Source of the DNA: Apostichopus japonicus
Lineage: Eukaryota > Echinodermata > Holothuroidea > Aspidochirotida > Stichopodidae
Length of the DNA: 64,000 nt
Assembly (NCBI RefSeq): GCF_037975245.1
Contig: NC_092568.1
Coordinates: forward strand, 7,235,501-7,299,500
Reading direction: 5' to 3'
Part shown: positions 35,801-47,800 of the stretch, one piece after another
Numbering within the stretch: position 1 is the first letter of the stretch
How the letters are laid out: each line of letters starts with the position of its first letter
Position numbers and translations under genes: made by a program
The notes under the pieces: generated by a model
Databases searched by the model: none
The model's input: only the letters and a program-made list of their open reading frames with translations
Told to the model about the DNA's origin: nothing

Positions 35801-38800
35801 TGGCCGGAAACGGCCCTTCCCGATTATTCTGAGCCACATGTAGACAGCTTTGAAATGAGATCTCATGTCTGGAATTTTTCATAATTAATGAAAAAAGTTA
35901 GGACAAATATCTGGAGCACCAGAGTACAGACCAGCCGGTGGTGCCTATTAAATAAATCATTCAGGCTGAGATGATAATTTTAGATGGACAGTGAGTGAGA
36001 GTCCACTCCCAAATAAATATTGTTTCCATGTTCTTGTAGAAAACGTAAACTCCGAAAATACAATTAGTTGTGATTTTGTAGTTACGTGAGATCCGTTATA
36101 ACCGCCGAGGTGGTTAGGCTATTTGCTATACACTTAACTATGGTAGGATATTATTTTTTCGGTATTTTTGGAAATGCTAGAAAATACTTTCTTTTCCCCC
36201 CCGCTTAACACCAGATGTGGTCTTACGGTATATTCATAAATGGATGCACTAGAGCCTTGTTTACATGACATTAGTTGCATTTAGTACGATATGCAAGTTT
36301 GGCGTGAATTTTTCGAAAGTGCTTTGCTCGATCTTTCGTAAAATTTGAAAGGTGTAGCCTACCACCTTTCCGTACACAATTGGTACACAATTGATTTTCA
36401 GTTTTCTTTCTCTATACGGTCAAGTGAATAAGTTGTACATTGAGTATAAACTCATCGCGAATGCAAAAAACGATGCGGGGATTTCCAGCAGACAAATGTT
36501 TTCTTTGCGGGATTACTGAGTCAGTTGAAGGGAATCCCGCACCTTAGTGGGAACACTGAACTGAAGTCAAATTCATACGAAAGAAAACGTTTACTAACCA
36601 ACATACAATACAAATATAAAAGAACGTGGAATGGCAATATTGTTCAAAACATTTCTCGCGAGGCTGATTTATTACAGCAACCTTCCCGTGCTGTATACCC
36701 TGAAGCTTGCGAAATAGCCATTGTAAGTGGGTTGGGGACACATCATTACTCGTTGGTATTGTGACTAAAATTGCGAGCACGCTCTCTGAACATTTTCCTT
36801 TTGTTTCTGAAACTTTTCTTGTGAAATTTTACTTTTTGTTTTTTTTTATAGATGTACTTATTTGTCCTTTGTGTTTTTTTTGTAGTTTTTCGTCCCGTTT
36901 TTTTTTTTGTCCGATTTTTTTTTTCGCCAGCCGGGCTGGATTTCCCGGGAACCTGGTTCGGACTGTTCGCAAGGTTTTCCAGCCCTTGTCACTCGTGCCT
37001 AATGCAATATGATGTAAATTTACCCGCTACGAAGGTTAACGGCCGTATGTGTACCAGCTAGCTGGATAGTGCCTGTGTCTCGCGCGATAAAAATAGATAT
37101 AAATGAAACTATCAAAAGTACGATCGGGAGTTGGAAACGGAAAACAGTCATTGGTCTGGAATGCGGAACTTGGTAATTTTTACTAAGTATGACACTGTGA
37201 TGTGTTGGATATTTTGAACAGTTATGAACTGGATTTCCCCTAGTCTCAAACAGATTGTTTCTGTACGTTCGACCCTCCGGCTATGGAGCTGTTTTTTGGA
37301 GTTCCTATCGAAAATAAGTGCCGGTCGGAAAAGTCACTCAGGCAGATTGTGGCGGTCGGTAATTCAGCGTGCTGGTCGGGCCCGACCGGCGCCGACCGGC
37401 AGCGGCAGAACCCTGGTTTATGCAATTCAATGTTTATGCAATGCAATGCAATACAATGTTTACGATACAATACAATGTTTGCAATACAATAAAATACAAT
37501 GTTTGCAATACAATACAATGTTTGCAATACAATACAATACAATGTTTGCAATACAATACAATACAATGTTTGCAATGCAATACAATACAATACAATGTAT
37601 ATGCAATGCAATATTTGAAATACTTTGTAACCCTTATAAAGGTATACCTAAGTAAATACCAATGACACTGATATTTGGTCATTTCGATTACAGGTGCGTG
37701 CCATGCAGTCGATGCAGACCTCCAAGAGAAAGGGAATGATTAGGGTATTATCCTCCGATTTCCAGGCGTCTTGTCTCCCTTATCCGACACAGGTCAACAG
37801 AGCCGTGCAAGCTAGGCTGCCGGTCATAGCTAATAGGAGGAATGAAGACTTACTCAAAGTCATCAAGGTACCGATATTCTATAAAAATTAGAAAAAAAGA
37901 GTAATTTATTTATGAAATTATTTAGCTAAAACTATAACTAATTTCTATTACTAATATGAGCAATTAATAGCTTAAAAGCTTACTCCTAAAGATTTACTCT
38001 TAATCAAGTTCTTTGAGTTGAAGTAAAGCACATATTCATTATACACATATCATTTTGCATACCTAGGAAATAGTATAACAGAATGGTTTTTTTGTAAATT
38101 TCTTGTGATTTTCTTGAATCTTTTACTTCAGCTCATGTCTGAAGTTCATTCCTGGAGCCAAAATGAACACTTCTTTGATAAAAGCTTTAAAAATTGTTTT
38201 CAACCTTGTCATTTTCGTTTGTAAATGTTGAAATTTCCAAGATAAATGTAATGCTTTCTTAATGTGTATGATCAGGAAAACCTGTACCATTTACTTAAAC
38301 AATTTTTAACAACCAGGCAATGTTGAACGTCTGAATGCTACATTGGTATGGTCATACCAAAAAAAATTATGGTCATACAAAAATGCTTTCTTAATGTTAT
38401 AATCAGGAAAACCTGTACCATATTACTGTAACTTTTTTTAACCAACCAGGCAACATTGAATGTCTGAATGCTGCATTGGTATGTCATGAACCAAATTTGT
38501 GAGACTTTTCAGAAGATATCCATTTCTTGAAGTCATTAATTAATTAATATTAATTAGATAATATATGTTGTCAATTGGCACATCAAAACTGTTACCTGTA
38601 CATAGTGCCTCTTGATAAATGTTGACACGATATCTTTTACCAATCTCATCTGATGCTGCAAATTGTATGTGTTCGTTCTTCTCCTAACTCTCAATCTTAA
38701 TTTTTTGTTTTACAGAGTGCCACCAAGAAGCTAGACCGTAGCCCTCATACGGTAGAGGAGTTTGTCGATCACCTGTCGTTTCTGTCTAGGATGGGCGCAG

Positions 38801-41800
38801 AATTACCGAGCCTCGAGAAGGAGTACGTAGTGGTCACCAGGCTCTTCACAATCGCTCGGGATTTTGACGTGATTATTGAACCAGAAGATTTAGCCCTCTA
38901 TCAGACACTGATGCCTAGCTTTCAACATCTCAAGGTATAAGGCTACGAGATTGTCATTATCATGAGTACTGACGAATGCGCCAAAAAATATTCGTTAATG
39001 TCTTAATTTATACTGAAATAATGTCTTAATTTAAAATAATTTCTTCATTTATACTGTATTCTGTGTGTGTTTTTGTCCCTTCTGTTACTGTTACTTGTCA
39101 TTTAGCCTTTGAAGAAGATCTTGCTAGGATTGAAATGTCAGGCCAACTTGCTTTACAGATTCTCTTACACAGGCTCTCTAGTGGATAAGCAGTTTGCTAA
39201 CAGTTTTATTTTAATGTCTTAATTTCGGCAGTTATTTCCGTGTTGCTTTTTGTAATTCTACTACAATTTTGAAAATTGTGCTTCGGAGATCCATGGTCTT
39301 ATATCCATGTTTAAGTATTAAGTCCATTGACTAGAGCCTTGATTCCCCATCACCAGGATGAAGAGATTCTTGAAAAAGACGTATCAATTTGCAAAGAAAT
39401 AATTGTGGAAGAGCTCTGTATACTTGCCATATCTAAGACACAGAGGGGTTTTGTAAGTTAGTTAATTTTCAAGTGGTTGGATTGATTTGATGGTTCTGTA
39501 CTTTTATAAACAGCAACAACAAAACACAACAACAGTGACACAATGCCATACTTGCTTTCCGCAGCCGTCACTTATAACTTCATTTTTTTGGTTTCTGATC
39601 TACTTCTTTCTCCGTTCCATCGTCAGTCTGTTATCATTTACTGCGAAGCTAAGAAAGATGAAAATATTGCCAAGTTCAGCGATGATCTCAACAGTCACAT
39701 CAATAGCCTGCAGGTCAGTGAACTATTATGCTTTTCCTTCTTCATTCAAATTCTCCAGCATTTTTGTACTTTCAGTGATTATGTACCGATTCTATTAGAT
39801 CTTGATGTTAGTCATTACTGAGTCAGAAACATGTAGACACACTTGAGTGATGGATGTTTCAAGAAGTCATCACCACATTAGCTGAAACCTGAATTATCTG
39901 TCACGTGTCATCAGAACACGGCTGGAGCTTGCAGATTAATAATGTTAAAAGTAATTTAAACTTATGTTCTTTTTTTCACACTATGCAACACCTTGTAGTA
40001 TATATTGCCCAATACAAAACCAAACAACACAATATAGTATAGGAAGTTGGATGTATCTCCATGTTTCCATACCCGGACACTCTCCAGTACAGTTGTGTCC
40101 ATGTGATCGAGGTATTTACCATTAGTTCCAACCAGTTCACTTGTTTTTTGTTCTATATTTAAAGAAAGAGGCGTATGAAATAAGATCGAAGCTTCAAGAT
40201 CCAGCACTTCTCAGCCCTGATACCATGGTTATGGTTGCCATGGAAAACTTGAAACTTCTGAACGATGCTCTGTCGGTCCTGACTACGAAAGCTCGCAGCT
40301 ACGCCAGCTATCAGGACAGGTTCGGGAGTTCCCTCTCCAGACAGAAGATCAGAGGATATCAAGAGTAAGTAAGAGTAAGAATGATTGAATCACAGGAGAC
40401 CGTGGCTACAGAAGTATATCGATTAAATGAGGATTACAAAGTATGGACAGAAAGGTTCCATACATGATGTACCTTCAGGCGCGTAGCCAAGGGGGGGGGG
40501 GCGACCGCCCCCCCCCCCCTTGAGCATATTTTTTTATAATATCGCTAGTAATTTCAAAATAGAAAATGCTTAGATGCAAATTACAAGGCCTAGGAAGTGT
40601 CATTTCCAGCAATCTGGGAGGCATTTTCGGCCAAAATTTTCTTGTAGCTTCGGCCAACCATGCATGGTCCTGGGAAGTGCCATTTCCAGCGATCTTGGAG
40701 GCATTTTCGGCCAAAATTTTCTTGTACGCTTCGCGCCAACTTATGGTGGCGCTATGCTTAGATAGTTTGCCTACAAGCTTCGCCCCTCCCTTGGCAAATT
40801 CCTCACTACGCGCCTGTGTACCTCCCGGGTTAAATGCAATGGTAATATGGCATCACATCTCCCTTAAAAGGTATTTGAGAATTGATTTTTTTTTAATCAG
40901 ATTTTGTGACATCTCATATTTGCAGAGAATCTTCATTTACTGACTATGAAGATGCAGGTATCAGCACCAAGCAGGTCTTAGATGATCTCTCGGAGATAGA
41001 GAGAGATTTGCAGCTGCGCAGGCTGCTCTGGGAGTCGTCCGACGAGTGGGGTAAACTGGTAGCCGATTGGACGATCACTCAGTTCGACGAACTTAATGTC
41101 GACGTAATGCAGAAGAATGTTAGCAAATTCACACAGACGGTCTTTATGCTTGAGAAAGGTAAATTTATTAATTGGCTTCTTTCTTATGATATCAAAGAAC
41201 AGGATTTTTATGTTTTGGTTTTTTTTGGTTAGCTCTACCAATGATTTGAGCATTATTCAAAGTTCTTGCCATAATCATATCCTCTTTGCAACTAATTGAC
41301 TTTTGACATTGGTAGCTGTAAGATTAGGAAAACTTCTCTAGTCTCTGTGATTTGGTTAAAATAACTCAAATTTGCAAATTATTATCTTAAAATACACTTG
41401 ACACTTGTTCTTCTTTCCTTCTTTGGCTTGCACTAATCGGTACAGATTTTGAAAAGTATTTGAAAAAATAATCTCAAAAATGTATTGGTTAATGTGAGAT
41501 GTTGTGTTGTTTACATGCAGAGAAAACATTTTTTTTTTTTTAATAAATGTGGAGGTAATCTTCTCGTGTACACTATTTCTTCTTCCCATGAAGTCAATCT
41601 TCCCCATTTGACTTATAAGTGATGCATAAACAAACGACTCTACCACTATGACAGTAAATAGAACATCCTACCCCTTTCCCCCCTTTCCCCTTAAGGTAAA
41701 AGAGAACAATACATTACAGCGATTATGAAACAAACTGGTTGTGTTATGTTTAAACATAATACAGCCCTCGTCCAGTTTAATGAGATGCTCATTGAGCTAC

Positions 41801-44800
41801 TACATTTGCCAAAATTTGGAAGTATATTTTGTAGGACATCTTTTTAGCTTCTCAATCAGTTGAGGTTGCTATCACTTTAATATTATTATCTTGTAAATTA
41901 TACATGGATTCTTCTCACTTAACCTCAAAACATATCAGCTATGTTATTTTGTGTGTACCTTTTTAAAAAAGGTTGACTTAAAGTGAAGACTGCCCTCAAA
42001 ATTTTATATGTACAGTAGGTGCTGTAAGTTCTACAATACCTGAATTGAAGCTCTGATGTTAAAGGCTATTAAACAATATCTTTAACAATCATTGCATGGC
42101 AGTATACATTTATAATTACAAAAATAGCTTGCTGGTTTAGATAAGTTGTGAGTTCTGAGAATCTAAATGTCAAACGCTTCCATCTGAAAAATTACAATTT
42201 ATGTACAGGTCTTCCACCTAACGATGTTCTTCCAAAGTTGAAAGAGAAAGTCTTAAATTTCAAGCAAGGCATGCCAGTCCTGGTAGCATTACGAAACCCA
42301 GCCCTACGTCCACGCCACTGGCAGGAGATACAGAAGCTGATCGGCAGACACATTGTCAGGGACAAAAATTTCACACTAGGAAAATTCTTAGAATTACAGG
42401 TATTTGGGAAACAGTTAACATTTTTTTTGTTTTAAGAGTCCTGAAATTTGTTAGTGAAGAAATGTAAGTTTGTGCACACCCTCATTATAAAGAGAAAGAT
42501 TATTCATAATGGACACCAATTTTAACGTGATGCTAAAGTATTAAGTAATTTACTGAGTACCTCTTGGGGATGATATTTCATATTGTGATGTCACAGAGAT
42601 AGTAATTATGCATTTCTGACATATTAATCAACTGATGAAATCAAAACCTGGAAAATTAGACCTGAAGATTATGTACACCACTGCCAGTAGCGAGATATTA
42701 ATTAGTTACTTCCAATCAACTGATCGGCTACGAAAACAATTGATCATAATTGTCTGAGTAAGGTCCTTGGTAACATCCAAGAAGGGCCCTGTTTGAGGTC
42801 TTCATTATTGCATAGTAAATCGATATGCCCATGAAGAATGTTTCTGGTACCCCCCCCCCTCCCACCATGATCCTTTCCCATACCCAACATTAATATGCAT
42901 TTATTTTATGTAAAGAGCTGTCAACATAATTTCACATGGTAATACTATGTTTCTTTAAATTAGCATATATTGAACACAGTAAAGGGATATTCTTCTAACC
43001 CTATTTTGGAGGGGCCCCCAATTAACCCATTACGTCACCCTCACCATGACTCCCACACCCAGTCATACCTACCATACAAATGTAATAAGGTGTTATCTGA
43101 CCATCCTGTTAATTTCTCATCAATCTTTGATTAATGGGACAGTATTTTGTGCCATTTAATATTGTTGTTAATTTGTTGGTGATTCATGATTATCATCATC
43201 ATCATCATCATCATCATCATTATGATTGCAACTAAGTAAATTGTCATTAGTATTGGTGTTGCACGCAAAGTTTCTGGGTTTTTTTTTAAACCCTTCTCTA
43301 ATGCTTTCTCTTATTTTATTTTTATTAAGTTGTTTCACTTCAAGGACAACATTAACGACATATCTACACAAGCCAGTAACGAGGCAACTCTGGAAGTTAT
43401 GCTCAATAAGGTAAATAAGCTTCTTTTTGTTTTACATTCTGGTGCTATTTTCATTTAAAGTTCAAAGTTACGTCAAATAATTAAAGATTTTGTCTCAAAG
43501 TAATCTAAGTTCTATAAAAGATAAATTTGGGTCAAGTAGTTAAATGTACAAGGGAGAACTGACTGGTGAAGGAGGAGAAGAAAAACGTTTGGTGTGAAAG
43601 GGATTCATAGCAGTGTCGTCAGGATTACAAGTCTTGCTTTAGTCAAGTGTATGTTCGTGTTTCAGTTATATCATCAACTATTTAAATCTAATTAATTCTG
43701 TGTGTTGCATCACTTCTAACAGGTGATAGACCTATGGCAAACCACAGATTTCCGATTGAAGCCTCACAGCGGTAGAGATTTCATGATCATTGCTGGTGCA
43801 GACGACATCACCGCACAACTGGAAGAAAGTCAGGTCACCATAGCAACCATAAGAGGCTCAAGATATGTGACACCAATTAAGGTACCGATAATCACACCGA
43901 TGTGAATTCACCATTTTCTTTTTTTTCTTCTTTTTGGTAAAAGAATAAAGTAATATGTTGAATATAAAGCTCAGAATTTTTTCTTTTTTTTTGACCTTCT
44001 AATTGGATGTTCCTCCCATTGTTTTGGTGAAATAAGCTGCTAATAAGCACACAAAGGAGAAATCATGAAATCTTTGAGGTTTCACTTTTACACTTTTATG
44101 GCATCTTATGGGTAGTTGAGAAAATTCAGTGAACTTACTATGAGCATTACTACTTGCACAGTAATTGTGATCCTGCAGTGACGTTTTATATAACTTCTAA
44201 TGTTAAAATACTGGTGTAGTAATAAATACATTCTTGTTAGCTTCTCAAATATTCTAATTTTGTCCCCTTTTTTCTCCTCTCTCTCTGCCTCATGTTACTT
44301 TCTTTACCATGAGATCTTAATGAATGTACCTTTCTGTTTTTTTTTTCCAATTTCAGGGACTGGTCGAGGAGTGGGACAGAAAACTAAATGTGTTCGCCAG
44401 AACGTTAGAGGAGTGGATGTCTTGTCAGAGAAATTGGCTCTACTTGGAACAAATCTTTATGACACCTGATATTCAGAGGTAATTACACCCAAACAGTCTG
44501 GATTATTTCTCAATCGCAGTCGTCACCATAATGCCTTTGATGACATATATCTGTTCTCTCACCATGAAAGTTTCTTTCAGTTACAAAACAGAATCCTTTT
44601 TAGCCCCTTTAAAAAAAAATTATTTGATTTTACAAACACCGAGTGAGCCACTTCCAAAATATCAGTTAATTGTTCCTCTCTCTTCGACAGGCAACTTCCA
44701 ACCGAGGCTAAACTTTTCGCTCAAGTCGACAAAACTTGGAAGGATATTATGAGACGGACAGAGGATCACCCCAATGCTCTGAAGAGTGCTACCCTCCCCG

Positions 44801-47800
44801 GGGTACTAGAGATGTTACAGGCCAACAATTCGTATCTGGAGAAGATACACAGATGTCTAGAGGTAACATTTGTTCTTTTTACATGGTAAAAGATTTGTTA
44901 TCTTCATACATAAGCCATAAAATTATACTAATTTATCGTTCATAAGGAAACTTCAGAACGGAATACTCGGTTTGCTTTTCTTCCATAGAAGGTCATAAAT
45001 TCAACAAGGAATACTTATAGTGACTAGCTTACTATTTTAATCATCACAAATTGTAGTTGTGTGGCATAAAAATGTTTTTCGATTAATGACGACCACTCTC
45101 TGGCTTTTATGAAATGAAACTTTGCTTTGATCCCTTTATTATACGGTATTAAAAAGTACTGTGGTGACGTGGCACCCTCTAGCAAAGGAATTGAGATTTG
45201 CAACTAACTAAGGGCTAGATAGTTCAGTTAATTGGTAAAACTGAGGTCATGGGTTTGGATTGCATTCTGGCCACGCAATAAATTCTGCGTTCTTTTGAAA
45301 ATTGTTAATTATTTCCCAGACAGTTGATTTACTTATGTTGTTTTAATGCTATGGAAACTTGTGTCAGATTTTTACTTCTTTCAATTTAACTATACTCTTA
45401 ATTTATTAACCCTGTGATCTTAAATTTGAAATACACCACCTGCACTTCTCATATCCTTTTTATGTGATTATCTAAACCAGCATTTACAAATGGTTTCAAA
45501 AAGTGCTATTCTTATCTACATACACATAAAAGCAATGCAATGCATGTTTTTTTTTATATAACCTCCTTTGTATTTTTAATAACCTCTTATTGTTTTTTAC
45601 TTTTTTTTGTTGGAATTTTAGAATTATTTTTATAAGGTTATTATTTGTTTTCACTGTATTTATTCCCTTTTTATCGTTTTATATTTTTTTGTGAAGCACT
45701 TCGATACTTTTTGTGATTTAGCGCTATATAAATGACGTATTTAATATTTATTTATTATTATAAAAGGCATAGTTTCACAATTTTCTTTTATGGTTTCTTG
45801 TCTTCAAAATAAACAGTAAATGTTCCTGTGGTAATTTTCAAATAGATAGATGATTTCAATTTTTTGCCTTCTCCTTTTTTGTCAATCTTAAGGATTATCT
45901 TGAAACTAAGAGACTCGTCTTCCCGAGGTTCTACTTTTTGAGCAACGATGATTTATTAGATATCCTAGCACAGAGCAGGAATCCAGATGCCGTTCAGGTA
46001 AGTCAAAAGCAGTAACCTTCTTATTTAAAGGCATTGAAGACTCGCCCAAAACCGCGTGCGGCCATCTGAAAAAGTTAACTTTCTGTTGCTTGCAAGTGAT
46101 TTTTTTTCGTGTCGCTACAAAATGCAGACAGTAATGAAACGTGATACCTTGTTATCTTTTATCTAGACCTGAGATGTCCATCGCTGCTATGTACACTGTG
46201 TTGTGGGTGTTGACCGTCGCTGTATGTATTGACTGTACACTAGTGTCTAATTACCGACGGTAGCAGGCTGTGTGTGTATTTTGTGGGATCGATGGTGGTG
46301 TCTAACACTTCTGTTACACCTCATTCGAAACCAGGTCAGATTACCGGCATGAGAAGTTTCTTTGTGCGCGAGTCTTCAATGCCTTTAAGCAACTGCTTAC
46401 TTCCTGAAACATTTGGTAGGCTCATGAATCAAAGAGGGGACGGACTTCTATATGATATAAAAATGAAAGCTGCTTTTTTTTTTACTTTGTGTACAGTAAA
46501 ATTACTCTAGGAAGGAGGATCATTGACCAGTTGCTAAGGGTATACAGTGGTAAAACGGTTACCAGTTCACTCTCAGCAAGGGTAGAGCAAGAGTGTTGAG
46601 GTTGTGACAAGATTTGTCTAGCTTGTCGCTTGTAAATAATATCAAAACCCAGTAGGTTTTGGGATTAAAGTCAATTAACTTTTTACAAGTTAATTTTAAT
46701 CTATTAATTAACTTTTCTGATTGTCTTTTGGTAGTATTTCACTGTCCGCTTGTAACTTTTCCACCTGAACCTCAAGAATTAAATCAGGATCACTCTGTCT
46801 GACTTCTTTATGTTAGTGAAGATCACTCTTTGTAGCTGCTTCTCTCTGGAGTACTCAGAAAATAGTCTGATTTGCTCTTTAAATATTGATAGCAAATTGG
46901 TTGAAATGATCTTAATTCTTTTGTATGTATGCGTGCATGTATGTATGTATTTTAGATCCTCCTTCTAATCATTGGCTTATCAAAGCCACAAGCTGACCGA
47001 AGTCAGTCTCTTAGATTCATATTTAACGTCCATGATTATGAATTGTCAATTGTCAACAACTCTGTAACTGGACGAAATACATTACTCTTGGAGTGACTCG
47101 AACTAGAGACCTTATGATTGAAAGGTACCGGCGTTAACCACTGAGCTAACACTCCACACTTGTATTGTGCTGTCAGTTTGTAACCCATCATCTCCTTCCA
47201 TACTCACCGGTATTAAAGTAAATTATTTCTCGAAAGTCCTCAATCTCCCCTCCTTTCACTTTCCTCATCCTTTGCAGAAAGTTGGCTCAATTATTCCCTG
47301 CTTGTTCTTCTTCTTAACTACCAACTTTTTTTCCCCACTTGCAGCCTCATCTGGTGAAATGCTTTGGAAATATCAAAACTTTGGAGATAATTCAAGAAGC
47401 GAGGTTACCACCGACTGTGAGGACCATGATATCAGCAGAAGGGGAAGCCATTGAATTCATGCCAAAGTGAGTTTTTGAATTTAATTCAAGAAAGACGGAC
47501 AAAATTGTTTTTGTATTGCACAGATGCTGCGCAAATTAATCACACTGAATTATGAAATAACAGTTCTCCCTAAAACAACCTATATATTTGACAAAATTGT
47601 GTTTTCTATTGCACAGATGCTGCAAAATTATTCACACTGAATTATGAAATAACAGTTCTCCCTAAAACAACCTTTATATTTGACAAAATTGTGTTTTGCA
47701 TCATTGCACAGATGCTGCAAAATTATTCACACTGAATTATGACATAACAGTTCTCCCTAAAACAACCTTTATATTTGACAAAATTGTGTTTTGTATTGCA

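Noticed and set aside
37246-37682. Overlapping frames on both strands (Tyr/Cys/Ile and Gln/Tyr/Asn rich)
   Set aside because: Created by the CAATA minisatellite; no coding constraint.
43168-43371. Poly-aspartate frame on the minus strand
   Set aside because: Product of the (ATC)n microsatellite.
47055-47160. Functional tRNA gene
   Set aside because: A and B boxes and acceptor ends are visible, but D and anticodon arms do not fold properly; a SINE or pseudogene fits better. The same holds for 35335-35412.
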